Source: Treponema sp. (lineage in GTDB: Bacteria > Spirochaetota > Spirochaetia > Treponematales > Breznakiellaceae). Taken from it: 16,436 nt of DNA. Shown here piece by piece: positions 1 through 7,296 of this stretch (positions are counted from its first letter, which is position 1; the number at the start of each line of letters is the position of its first letter). The stretch covers positions 1 to 16,436 of the forward strand of contig JAISOQ010000178.1 of the NCBI GenBank assembly GCA_031275515.1. Reading direction: 5' to 3'. Under the pieces are notes generated by a model, which was given only the letters and a program-made list of their open reading frames with translations, ran no database searches and was not told the origin of the DNA. A program made the translations under genes and the position numbers.

Positions 1-699
1 GACATCGGTAAAGGCGACATTTTCGGCATCGTGGGCTTCAGCGGCGCGGGGAAAACCACGCTCCTCCGGTGTCTGAACCGGCTGGAAACGCCGGATTCAG
101 GGACAATTTCTATTGGCAATGTGATGATCACCGCCCTGGAAAGGCGGGAGCTGAATTTACGGCGTCAAAAGATAGGCGTAATCTTTCAACAGTTCAACCT
201 TCTGGATTCGCGCACGGTCTTCGGCAATGTGGCCTATCCTCTGGAGATCGCCGGCAGCAGACATAGCCAGGTGAAAAGCCGGGTCATGGAGATCCTTGAG
301 CTTGTAGGGCTTTCGGAGAAGGTTGGCTGCTATCCCGGCCAGCTTTCAGGCGGCCAGAAACAACGGGTGGGAATTGCCCGGGCCCTGGCAAATGAGCCGG
401 ACATCCTTCTCTCTGATGAGGCGACAAGCGCCCTTGATCCGCTTACTTCCCTTTCTATTCTGGATCTTCTCATCGACATCAACAGAAAACTGGGGCTCAC
501 CATCGTCCTTGTTACCCATCAGCTTGAAGTGGTCCGCTACGCCTGCGTCAATATGGCGGTCCTGGAAAACGGGCGTATCGCGGAAAAAGGCAGCGTTAAG
601 AGCGTGTTCCTCAATCCAAAAAGCGAGACCGCACGGCTCTTCATGAAGATCAACCGGGATCTTTCAAGCCGCGAGTGGCAGGAGGGGGACGGGATATGA
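1..699 (+). CDS. metN: Methionine ABC importer ATP-binding protein MetN (5' partial, short form)
   Basis: Cytoplasmic ATPase that powers methionine uptake through MetI with MetQ as the binding protein. The frame is open from base 1, so the N-terminus lies outside the window. Counting from base 1, the Walker A motif GFSGAGKT is at residues 12-19. It is followed by a Q-loop (FQQFNLL), the ABC signature LSGGQKQRVGIARAL, Walker B with DEATSALD, and the H-loop THQ. The Q-loop, signature and DEATSALDP wording are typical of the MetN branch. The protein stops about 45 residues after the H-loop, so the C-terminal NIL (ACT-like) regulatory domain of E. coli-type MetN is absent. The stop TGA overlaps the metI start by ATGA, and the MetQ gene follows, which fixes the assignment. 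Substrate specificity (L- or D-methionine, or oxidised forms) cannot be read from sequence. Confidence 0.93.
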   Translation, partial: DIGKGDIFGIVGFSGAGKTTLLRCLNRLETPDSGTISIGNVMITALERRELNLRRQKIGVIFQQFNLLDSRTVFGNVAYPLEIAGSRHSQVKSRVMEILELVGLSEKVGCYPGQLSGGQKQRVGIARALANEPDILLSDEATSALDPLTSLSILDLLIDINRKLGLTIVLVTHQLEVVRYACVNMAVLENGRIAEKGSVKSVFLNPKSETARLFMKINRDLSSREWQEGDGI

Positions 700-1394
700 A
701 CTCTTTTTTTGAATCCCTCCGGGGATCAATAAGCGGCGAGGTCTGGAGTATCGTAGGCCCTTCGATTCTCCAGACCCTCTATATGACCCTGCTGACCACC
801 ATACTCACCGGTATTTTCGGCCTTATTCTGGGTATCGCTTTGGTGCTCACCGACCGGGACGGACTCCACCCTCTGAGGGCCTTCAACAGCGTTCTTGGCG
901 CGGTCATCAACGCCCTGCGATCCATGCCGAGTGTGATCATCATCATTCTGACGCTGCCCCTCTCGCGTCTCATTATCGGCATTTCCTACGGGCCCAGCGC
1001 CTGTATTGTCGCCCTGGCTTTCACCTGTATTCCCATGTACGCACGGCTCGTGGAGAACAGCATCCTGGAGGTTCCCAAGGGAAAATTTGAAGCCGCCAAA
1101 GCTATGGGAAGCCATACCGCCGCGATTGTGTTCAAAGTGATGCTCCCTGAAGCCCTGCCCAATTTGATACGCAGTTTTACTATCGCAGTAATCGCGGTGA
1201 TCTCCACGACGGCCCTGGCCGGGTCATTCGGCGCAGGCGGTCTGGGGGATGTGGCGGTACGCTACGGGTACCAGCGGTTCCGTGTGGATATGCTCATCGA
1301 CTCTGTGGCTTCCCTCGTCGTTCTGGTGACGGTCGTGCAAATAGCAGGTAACAGCATCGCGAAAGGGATCCTCAAAAAAAGGCATTTACTTTAG
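696..1394 (+). CDS. metI: Methionine ABC importer permease MetI
   Basis: Inner-membrane permease forming the translocation channel with MetN. The 232-aa product has about five hydrophobic segments. Its cytoplasmic coupling (EAA) motif starts at EAAKAMG, inside a stretch with the MetI-like wording IVFKVMLPEALP, and near the C-terminus it has GAGGLGDVAVRYGYQRF, a signature of MetI proteins. The start chosen is ATG 696, which overlaps the metN stop (ATGA) and has GGAGGGGG at 681-688, about 7 bases upstream. A GTG at 675 in the same frame is possible but would lie across that Shine-Dalgarno. Usual MetI length is about 215-230 aa, so the gene is complete. Translation is probably coupled to metN. 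Confidence 0.95.
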   Translation: MNSFFESLRGSISGEVWSIVGPSILQTLYMTLLTTILTGIFGLILGIALVLTDRDGLHPLRAFNSVLGAVINALRSMPSVIIIILTLPLSRLIIGISYGPSACIVALAFTCIPMYARLVENSILEVPKGKFEAAKAMGSHTAAIVFKVMLPEALPNLIRSFTIAVIAVISTTALAGSFGAGGLGDVAVRYGYQRFRVDMLIDSVASLVVLVTVVQIAGNSIAKGILKKRHLL

Positions 1395-1439
1395 CAGATT
1401 TGGGCGTATGCCTGAATACAATTTTAAAGGAGGAAGTTT

Positions 1440-2282
1440 ATGAAAAAACTTTCTGTATTATTGGTACTGGCCATTGCGTCAATTGGAACGGCGGGTTCCC
1501 CGGTTTTTGCCGCGGGTAATAAAGAAGGAAGCTCGAATGAGGCGAATAGCGGCAGCGGAAGGACCCGCCTGGTCGTGCAGGCCGACATTGTGCCTCATGC
1601 GGAGCTGCTTGAGTTCGTCAAGCCCAAACTGGCCGCACAGGGTATTGACATCGAAATTAACACCAGAACTGATAGTTCCCTTGCGAATGAGCAGGTGGAT
1701 AAAGGGGAACTGGACGCCAACTTTTTCCAGCATGAGCCATACCTCAGGTCCATTATTGCTGAACGCCATTTCGACCTGGCGAATGCAGGGAACATCCATG
1801 TTGAGCCTATCGGCGCGTACTCAGATAAGTACGCAGGCATTGACCAGATTCCGCCTAATGCGACCATCGCTATTCCGAATGACGCCACCAATGAGTACCG
1901 GGCGCTCCGTATTCTGGAAAAGGCGGGCTTCATCACCTTGAAGCAGGGGACCGACGTGTATCAGACCACAGTGGCCAACACGGTTGATCAATACCTTAAA
2001 CAGATAACGCTGCAGGAATTGGATTCCGCCCTGATCCTCCGGGTGCGGCAGGATTTTGATGTCTACATCACCAATACCAACAAAGTACTGGAAGCAGGCC
2101 TGGACGCGACGAAAGCTCTGTTCCGTGAGGGCGCCGACTCGCCTTATGCGAATATCATCGCGGTAAAAAACAGCAGGGTAAACGATCCGGCCATCAAAGC
2201 CCTGGTTTCCGCTTTGCGTTCAGAAGATGTGCGGACATTCATTGAAGGTAAGTACAAGGGCGCGGTGATACCGGCGTTCTAA
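1440..2282 (+). CDS. metQ: Methionine-binding protein MetQ (NlpA family), non-lipidated form
   Basis: Periplasmic substrate-binding component of the MetNIQ importer, 280 aa. It has a classical signal peptide (MKK, a hydrophobic core, then SPVFA|AG, a good signal peptidase I site) and then a low-complexity Ser/Gly/Asn linker before the mature domain. NlpA-family wording is clear: VVQADIVPHAELLEF, NEQVDKGELDANFFQHEPYL, and later SPYANIIAVK. The whole protein has no cysteine, so unlike E. coli MetQ and NlpA it cannot be a lipoprotein. The start is secured by AAAGGAGG at 1426-1433, six bases upstream of the ATG. It follows metI by 45 bases and is closed by a terminator, so it is the last gene of the operon. 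Confidence 0.95.
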   Translation: MKKLSVLLVLAIASIGTAGSPVFAAGNKEGSSNEANSGSGRTRLVVQADIVPHAELLEFVKPKLAAQGIDIEINTRTDSSLANEQVDKGELDANFFQHEPYLRSIIAERHFDLANAGNIHVEPIGAYSDKYAGIDQIPPNATIAIPNDATNEYRALRILEKAGFITLKQGTDVYQTTVANTVDQYLKQITLQELDSALILRVRQDFDVYITNTNKVLEAGLDATKALFREGADSPYANIIAVKNSRVNDPAIKALVSALRSEDVRTFIEGKYKGAVIPAF

Positions 2283-2293
2283 AAAAGGGCCTT

Positions 2294-2332
2294 GGGCGTT
2301 CCACGGGTTTTACCCTCCGGGAACGCCCTTTT
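2294..2332 (+). terminator. Intrinsic terminator after metQ
   Basis: A 9-bp perfect stem, GGGCGTTCC (2294-2302) with GGAACGCCC (2320-2328), contains a nested GGGT/ACCC pair (2305-2308, 2312-2315) and is followed by TTTT at 2329-2332. It lies 12 bases after the metQ stop, as expected for Rho-independent termination of the metNIQ operon. Confidence 0.82.
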
Positions 2333-2349
2333 ACCCATTCTTTCTTTGC

Positions 2350-2397
2350 GTATAGTTGACTAAGGGGCATTTTTTTTCTACTATGCTGCAACTATAC
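2350..2397. promoter_or_regulatory. 9-bp inverted repeat boxing the putP promoter (candidate operator)
   Basis: GTATAGTTG at 2350-2358 is the exact reverse complement of CAACTATAC at 2389-2397. The left half covers the first bases of the -35 element and the right half covers the expected transcription start. The half-sites are 39 bp apart centre to centre. This geometry suits a dimeric repressor or a pair of sites, but a chance repeat cannot be excluded. Confidence 0.4.
2356..2384 (+). promoter_or_regulatory. Sigma70-type promoter for putP
   Basis: TTGACT (2356-2361) and TACTAT (2379-2384) are separated by exactly 17 bases, five of six and four of six matches to consensus. The start point would be near 2391, giving a leader of about 27 bases before ATG 2418. 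Eight T residues (2370-2377) form part of the spacer, so slippage there would change promoter spacing. Confidence 0.65.
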
Positions 2398-2417
2398 ATG
2401 AAAAGAAGGGGGAAATT

Positions 2418-3986
2418 ATGGAAGCAGCAAACGCCCAAAGCATTATCGGTATGGGCGCGTATCTGGTGATTATGATTATCATCGGGCTTTGGTATGCCCG
2501 GCGCAGCAACGCCGATCCGGAAGAATACTTCCTGGCAAAACGGGGTTTCGGTCCCTGGATGGCGGCAATCTCCGCTGAGGCGTCGGATATGTCAGGCTGG
2601 CTCCTCATGGGGCTCCCGGGGGTGGCCTATTTTACTGGTTACGGCGAGGCCTTCTGGACCGCGCTGGGTCTTTTCATCGGTACCTGGGTAAATTGGGCGC
2701 TGGTGGCGAAACGGCTTCGTTCTTATTCTCAAATCGCGGACAACGCCATTACGCTCCCCGAATTTTTCAGCAAACGCTACCATGACAAGAGACGGGTGCT
2801 TTTGGCCGCAGCGGCCCTTATCAGCCTGATATTTTTCTCGATTTATGTGGGCGCTCAATTCCTCACCTTCGGGAAACTTTTCAGCTATATCTTTAACGCT
2901 AATATGGTGGCTATGGTTATCTTGGGAGCGGCCATAGTCATGATTTACACCCTCCTGGGGGGCTTCATGGCTGTAGGCATGACAGACCTCATCCAGGGGA
3001 TATTGATGGTATGCGCCCTGATTCTGGTGCTGATCTTCGCGTTCTTCCATGCCGGCGGCGTCAGCGGTATCTCGGCCAACCTGGCGAATTTTCCCCGGTT
3101 TACCGACTTCTTCGGTATAGCAACTCCCGAGGTGTCCAACGGGGTACAGCGGACCGTAAACGGCGTTCCCCTGTTCGGTCCCGGCGCGGATTATGGCTTT
3201 CTCACCATCGTATCCACTATGGCCTGGGGACTCGGATACTTTGGTATGCCCCAGGTGTTGATACGATTCATGGCGGTTAAGAAGACTTCCATGATACGGT
3301 CCTCCCGGAACATCGCGGTCATTTGGTGCTTCCTGGCCCAGACAGCGGCGGTACTCATCGGCATTATAGGCCGCGCCTTTCTTGCAGGTCAAAGCGATCA
3401 GCTGCTTTCAGCGTCGGGCGCGGAAAATGTGTTTGTCATTCTGGCTGTCCGCTTCTTCCCGCCCATCCTTGCCGGCGTGGTTATATCGGGGATATTGGCG
3501 GCTTCCATGAGTTCATCCGACTCCTACATGCTCATTGTGGCGTCTTCCCTGGCGAACGATATTTACAAAGATATTTTTAAGAAAAAAGCCTCGGACACCG
3601 AAGTTATGTGGGTAGCCCGCCTCACCATGCTCACAGTAACCATATTCGGCATCATTATCGCCCTGTCCGGTAATCAGTCCATCTTCCGGGTTGTCTCCTA
3701 TGCCTGGGCCGGCTTGGGCGCCGCCTTCGGGCCGCTGGTTCTGTTCAGCCTCTTCTGGAAACGGACCACGTTCCCCGCCGCAGTCGCGGGTATGCTCACC
3801 GGCGGCATAACTGTTGTCCTCTGGAAGAACGTCATCGCTAAAGCAGGCGGCGTGTTCGTGGTCTACGAACTTCTTCCGGCCTTTGTCCTCTCCTGCCTTG
3901 TGATCTGGATCGTGAGCCTCCGTACCAGGAAGCCCTCCAAAGAGATTGAAGAGGAATTTGAAAAAGCGAAGACAGCGGAATTTTAA
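2418..3986 (+). CDS. putP: PutP-type sodium/solute symporter
   Basis: Integral inner-membrane protein of 522 aa in the sodium/solute symporter family, close to the sodium/proline carrier. PutP wording includes ASDMSGWLLMGLPG at residues 55-68 (E. coli PutP has the same block around Asp55), TLPEFFSKRY near 112-121, GLGYFGMPQVLIRFMA at 271-286, and SMSSSDSYMLIVASSLAND at about 363-381, where the SxS region forms the second sodium site in this fold. About thirteen hydrophobic segments are visible and the length fits the family (about 500 aa). The start has GAAGGGGGA five bases upstream. It has its own promoter and is monocistronic. Proline is the best guess for substrate, but related members carry pantothenate, sugars or other solutes. 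Confidence 0.87.
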   Translation: MEAANAQSIIGMGAYLVIMIIIGLWYARRSNADPEEYFLAKRGFGPWMAAISAEASDMSGWLLMGLPGVAYFTGYGEAFWTALGLFIGTWVNWALVAKRLRSYSQIADNAITLPEFFSKRYHDKRRVLLAAAALISLIFFSIYVGAQFLTFGKLFSYIFNANMVAMVILGAAIVMIYTLLGGFMAVGMTDLIQGILMVCALILVLIFAFFHAGGVSGISANLANFPRFTDFFGIATPEVSNGVQRTVNGVPLFGPGADYGFLTIVSTMAWGLGYFGMPQVLIRFMAVKKTSMIRSSRNIAVIWCFLAQTAAVLIGIIGRAFLAGQSDQLLSASGAENVFVILAVRFFPPILAGVVISGILAASMSSSDSYMLIVASSLANDIYKDIFKKKASDTEVMWVARLTMLTVTIFGIIIALSGNQSIFRVVSYAWAGLGAAFGPLVLFSLFWKRTTFPAAVAGMLTGGITVVLWKNVIAKAGGVFVVYELLPAFVLSCLVIWIVSLRTRKPSKEIEEEFEKAKTAEF

Positions 3987-4011
3987 GTTTTGCAGTAGAT
4001 TTGAACGGCAG

Positions 4012-4034
4012 CCCGGTCTTTTCGTGAGGCCGGG
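4012..4034 (+). terminator. Hairpin after putP, weak terminator candidate
   Basis: CCCGGTCT (4012-4019) pairs with AGGCCGGG (4027-4034) with one G-T wobble and a 7-base loop. It lies 25 bases after the putP stop. There is no T run afterwards, so termination would be weak or Rho-assisted. Confidence 0.4.
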
Positions 4035-4084
4035 TATACCGGTTATGACATTGTACAGATCTTTATTTGGAGAGGAGGCATTAA

Positions 4085-4309
4085 TTGGCGAATTATACTA
4101 AAACAACCAATGAAATAATAGGCTTGTTCAACAATCCGGACGGCTGTCGTACAAGTCCTTGCAATTTCCCGCCAGCGAACCTTTGTTATTCTATTCATCA
4201 CCGGAACGTATGTGAAACAGGAGGTATCTATGACATCCAGGGCCGTGATTGCACGGGGAATAACCGGATTGGCTTTACCCCCCCCCCCCCCCCCCCATCG
4301 AATAACTAA
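4085..4309 (+). CDS. Cysteine-rich 74-aa leader ORF ending in the first poly-C tract
   Basis: Unrecognised small ORF starting with TTG 4085, which has an excellent Shine-Dalgarno (AGGAGG, 4073-4078) six bases upstream. The product is hydrophilic, with no signal peptide or membrane segment, and carries five cysteines (GCRTSPC, NLC, NVC, RDC). It then reads the C run as a short proline stretch and stops at 4307-4309. At the present length of 19 C it ends early. With 18 C the same frame would continue to the stop at 4422-4424, next to the acyltransferase start. It may be a real leader peptide, the remnant of a longer gene, or a chance frame; the strong ribosome site argues against pure chance. 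Confidence 0.35.
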   Translation: MANYTKTTNEIIGLFNNPDGCRTSPCNFPPANLCYSIHHRNVCETGGIYDIQGRDCTGNNRIGFTPPPPPPSNN

Positions 4310-4424
4310 TCACTTTCACAGTCCCTGTCAAAAAATAGAAATCCCCTGCTCCCCATGTATTGCCGCTGTTGTTTATGCATTGCGGAAAGCTTTTCGGCAG
4401 GACAAACCGGGAACGGGGGCTTAG
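4230..4424 (+). CDS. 64-aa leader ORF running through the poly-C tract to the MBOAT start
   Basis: ATG 4230 has AGGAGG at 4219-4224, five bases upstream, an optimal ribosome site. The N-terminus (MTSRAVIARGITGLAL) is mildly basic and hydrophobic, then six prolines are encoded by the C run, then an undistinguished tail ends at TAG 4422-4424. That stop lies one base before the ATG (4426) of the downstream acyltransferase, the arrangement seen in translational coupling. It overlaps the 4085 ORF in another frame. With 18 C or 20 C the frame would instead stop at 4303-4305 or 4307-4309, more than 110 bases short. No homologue is recognised. A regulatory role is inferred from position only. Confidence 0.4.
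   Translation: MTSRAVIARGITGLALPPPPPPHRITNHFHSPCQKIEIPCSPCIAAVVYALRKAFRQDKPGTGA
4278..4296 (+). repeat. Poly-C tract of 19 residues (candidate phase-variation site 1)
   Basis: Uninterrupted run of 19 C on the coding strand, 129 bases upstream of the MBOAT start. Runs this long are prone to slipped-strand mispairing, and poly-G/C tracts are established contingency loci in Treponema pallidum tpr promoters and elsewhere. The tract lies inside two overlapping leader ORFs, so its length sets which of them reaches the acyltransferase start. The exact count may also be an assembly consensus. Confidence 0.9.
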
Positions 4425-4425
4425 G

Positions 4426-5820
4426 ATGGTATTCTCATCAAGCGTTTTTCTGTTCCTGTTTTTGCCCCTGGTGTTAATCGGCTATTTTAATCCGATTCTC
4501 AAAGGGAGGCGTTTCAAAAATTGTTTTTTACTGCTTGCCAGTTTAGGCTTTTACGCCTGGGGGGAACCTTTTTTTGTCCTGGTGATGCTGGCCTCCATCG
4601 GCGTCAACTGGCTGCTGGGAATCCTGATTGCCCGCCATGAAAGGGGCCTCCGGAAAGTTTTCCTGGTTATTGCCGTGGCGTATGATGTTTCGCTGCTCTT
4701 TGTTTTTAAGTATGTATCCTTTATAACCAGGACCATCGGTCTTTTATGGCACGACGATTCTATTTCCGTCAATATAGCCCTTCCTATCGGCATATCTTTT
4801 TTTACCTTTCAAATCATGTCCTATATTTTTGATGTGTATTATAAAAAAGCACCGGTTCAGAAAAACTATAGTAACGTTGCCTTGTACATTGCTTTGTTTC
4901 CCCAGCTTATCGCAGGACCGATTGTCCGTTACCAAACGGTGGCCGAAGAAATCACCAGCCGCAAAGAAACGCCGGAAGATTTTACCCGGGGCTTTAGCCG
5001 TTTTATCCTGGGGCTGGGTAAAAAGCTGCTGGTGGCCAATTATGCGGGCTATATCGCGGACCGGATTTTTGCCCTTAAAGGGGATATGTCGATCCTGTCG
5101 GCATGGCTGGGGGTGATTGCCTATACCCTGCAGATCTTTTTTGACTTTTCCGCCTATTCGGATATGGCTATCGGCCTTGGCCGGATTTTCGGATTTCATT
5201 TTCTGGAGAATTTCAATTATCCCTACATGGCGAAATCCATTACGGACTTTTGGCGAAGATGGCATATATCTTTAAGCACCTGGTTCCGTGATTATGTATA
5301 CATCCCCATGGGAGGGAACCGGGTATCAAAGGGGCGGCAGATTTATAATCTGCTGGCGCTCTGGCTCTTAACCGGCCTGTGGCACGGGGCAAACTGGACC
5401 TTTATCGCCTGGGGCCTGTTTTACTTTTTCCTGCTCCTGCTGGAGCGGTTTACGGGGATTGAAAAAAAACTGGGGATATTTTCCCGGGTTTACACCCTGC
5501 TTTTTGTGATGATCGGCTGGGTGCTGTTCCGTGCGGAGAGTCTTCCCCGGGCCTTTCGGTATCTGGGGGTCATGTTTGGCCGGGGACCGGGGGGATTAAT
5601 TGATGAGACCTTTGTACAATGTTTTTCAAACGGCAAATGGATCCTCGCGGCGGGAATTTTGTTGTCCACTCCCATCGTCCCGTTTTGCAAGGAAAAAATG
5701 AAAGCCCTGGGCAAAGTATATCAACCGGCAGCGGCCCTGGTATTGGCAGTGATATTCGTCCTGTCTCTGCTGGTTTGCATAAAATCGGACTATAATCCCT
5801 TTCTCTATTTCAATTTTTAA
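4426..5820 (+). CDS. MBOAT-family O-acyltransferase, AlgI/PatA/DltB type
   Basis: Polytopic membrane acyltransferase of 464 aa that would pass an acyl group (acetyl in characterised AlgI systems) across the membrane to a partner that modifies an extracytoplasmic polymer. The start MVFSSSVFLFLFLPLVL closely follows the canonical AlgI N-terminus, which fixes ATG 4426 against an in-frame ATG at 4360; GGGGG at 4415-4419 serves as ribosome site. Family landmarks are LPIGISFFTFQIMSYIFDVY (about 119-138), FPQLIAGPIVRY (158-169), FDFSAYSDMAIGLGRIFGF (239-257), RRWHISLSTWFRDYVYIP with His280, and the catalytic region LWHGANW with His320. The DHHW-domain gene follows after 10 bases, forming the usual MBOAT plus SGNH-like pair. 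The modified polymer is unknown. Confidence 0.92.
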   Translation: MVFSSSVFLFLFLPLVLIGYFNPILKGRRFKNCFLLLASLGFYAWGEPFFVLVMLASIGVNWLLGILIARHERGLRKVFLVIAVAYDVSLLFVFKYVSFITRTIGLLWHDDSISVNIALPIGISFFTFQIMSYIFDVYYKKAPVQKNYSNVALYIALFPQLIAGPIVRYQTVAEEITSRKETPEDFTRGFSRFILGLGKKLLVANYAGYIADRIFALKGDMSILSAWLGVIAYTLQIFFDFSAYSDMAIGLGRIFGFHFLENFNYPYMAKSITDFWRRWHISLSTWFRDYVYIPMGGNRVSKGRQIYNLLALWLLTGLWHGANWTFIAWGLFYFFLLLLERFTGIEKKLGIFSRVYTLLFVMIGWVLFRAESLPRAFRYLGVMFGRGPGGLIDETFVQCFSNGKWILAAGILLSTPIVPFCKEKMKALGKVYQPAAALVLAVIFVLSLLVCIKSDYNPFLYFNF

Positions 5821-5830
5821 CGGGGCATCT

Positions 5831-7123
5831 ATGACGCGAAATCTTGTGGTTAGATCCTGTGTTGTTGTGTTGGTTTTGTTTATGGGAAGCATTCTGCTGC
5901 GGGCCTTTACGCAAAATGTCTTGATAGAAAAACTATATATGGACAATGTTTTTACCGGGACGGTATTTTTTGATAATACGGGAATGAAAATACAACAAAA
6001 TATCGTTAACATTAATTGGGCGCAGTTCTATCCTTTTAGCGATGTCAGTGATACTGCCAATAATACGATCAAAAGCAGATTGTCCGGGCTGAAACAACGG
6101 ATTACCGCTATTGAGGAAGTTATTGAAGGATACACCAGGGATAATCTTGTAAACCGGATCGCGTTTGTAGAATGGGCGGTAAGATATGAAAAAACCGTCG
6201 GCTGGAATTTTCTGAATGGCGATGTCATTGATTTGGGGGACGGATACCTGAGCGAAGTAGAAGAAAAATATGACCCCGCCGGGTATGCCGCCTCCCTGGC
6301 GGAACTGTATGGTTTTCTTCAGGGATTAGGCATTGATTTTTTATACGTACAGTGTCCGTATAAAATCGCCCCCGGCGATCCTATAAGCGGCACAGGGGAT
6401 TTTTCCAACCAAAACGCCGATGACTTATGGTATGCCCTGTCCATGAAGTCCGTTCCGTATCTCGATCTGCGGAAGAATATCCGGGAGGAAGGGTTGGAAC
6501 ACCACGCCTTGTTCTATAAAACCGATCATCACTGGAAAGCGGAAACGGGATTATGGGCCGGCGGTGTACTTATGGACCATCTTAACCGGAACTATGGGTT
6601 TGGCTTTGACCTTGACCGGGCAGACCCTCAAGGATACCACTATGCCCTTTACCGTAATTGGTTCCTCGGCAGCCTGGGTAAAAAAGTTACACTCCTACAG
6701 GCGCCGGCGGAAGATTTTACCCTTATAACCCCAAGGTTTGATACGGATTTTTCCTTAACCATCCCCGAAGTGAACTTGGATACCCGGGGAAATTTTGATA
6801 TTTTTATCGATCATTTCTGGCTTGATACGCAAGACTATTATAGGTTAAGCCCCTACGGGGCCTATATGTATGGGGATAGGCAGGTTATAATGGTTCATAA
6901 TTTTCTTGCCCCTGAGGGTAAAAAAATACTCCTGATTAAGGACTCCTTTGCCGATGTTGTTTCCCCCTTTTTAAGTACCGGAACAGCGGATCTCCATATC
7001 CTTGATTTACGACACTTTAACGGCAGCATCAGATCGTACATAGAGAAAAACAAACCGGATATGGTAATGGTGATGTACAATCCTTCTGCAATGGGTAATG
7101 AAAAAATGTTTGATTTTAGGTGA
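5831..7123 (+). CDS. DHHW/AlgX-like SGNH-fold acyl transfer partner
   Basis: A 430-aa protein with one N-terminal membrane anchor or uncleaved signal (residues about 5-25) and an extracytoplasmic domain. It contains TDHHWKAETG, with DHHW at 232-235, the motif naming the DHHW family, which resembles AlgJ/AlgX. It also has LLIKDSFADVVSPF, where Ser372 of DSF would be the SGNH-type nucleophile working with the Asp/His of the DHHW block. The C-terminus (MYNPSAMGNEKMFDF) matches the usual end of such proteins, so the gene seems complete. It probably takes acyl groups delivered by the upstream MBOAT and places them on a secreted glycan. Only a weak ribosome site (CGGGG, 5821-5825) precedes the ATG, suggesting coupling to the upstream gene. 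Its base use looks somewhat more AT-rich than its neighbours. Confidence 0.85.
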   Translation: MTRNLVVRSCVVVLVLFMGSILLRAFTQNVLIEKLYMDNVFTGTVFFDNTGMKIQQNIVNINWAQFYPFSDVSDTANNTIKSRLSGLKQRITAIEEVIEGYTRDNLVNRIAFVEWAVRYEKTVGWNFLNGDVIDLGDGYLSEVEEKYDPAGYAASLAELYGFLQGLGIDFLYVQCPYKIAPGDPISGTGDFSNQNADDLWYALSMKSVPYLDLRKNIREEGLEHHALFYKTDHHWKAETGLWAGGVLMDHLNRNYGFGFDLDRADPQGYHYALYRNWFLGSLGKKVTLLQAPAEDFTLITPRFDTDFSLTIPEVNLDTRGNFDIFIDHFWLDTQDYYRLSPYGAYMYGDRQVIMVHNFLAPEGKKILLIKDSFADVVSPFLSTGTADLHILDLRHFNGSIRSYIEKNKPDMVMVMYNPSAMGNEKMFDFR

Positions 7124-7296
7124 ATATACCCGGCAGGGTTGCCAATGGGGAGATCACAAAGAAAATGCCCTGTGAACATATTACCGAAGCGCTGATGAAC
7201 GCCCAAACTGGATTTCAGATCGGACAGAATTACAAACTGCCGTCTGTGGATTTAAAAAATATAGCAGACTGGACGATTGATTTAATTCGTGCATGA
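7120..7296 (+). CDS. Unrecognised 58-codon ORF or gene remnant
   Basis: A frame runs from GTG 7120, overlapping the DHHW stop, to TGA 7294-7296, with an internal ATG at 7165. The peptide is soluble-looking, with an amphipathic end (MPCEHITEALMNAQTGFQ... and a helical DLKNIADWTIDLIRA) that resembles the C-terminus of a larger enzyme rather than a free peptide. No Shine-Dalgarno precedes either start. I do not recognise the family. Either a short gene coupled to the DHHW gene or the 3' stump of a lost gene is possible. Confidence 0.3.
   Translation: MNIPGRVANGEITKKMPCEHITEALMNAQTGFQIGQNYKLPSVDLKNIADWTIDLIRA

Noticed and set aside
675..695. GTG 675 as the metI start
   Set aside because: It lies upstream of the purine-rich ribosome site that serves ATG 696, and the ATGA overlap with metN is typical.
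4360..4425. Longer start for the MBOAT gene at ATG 4360
   Set aside because: The family start MVFSS at 4426 is standard and has a purine-rich site before it; the extra 22 residues are not family-like.
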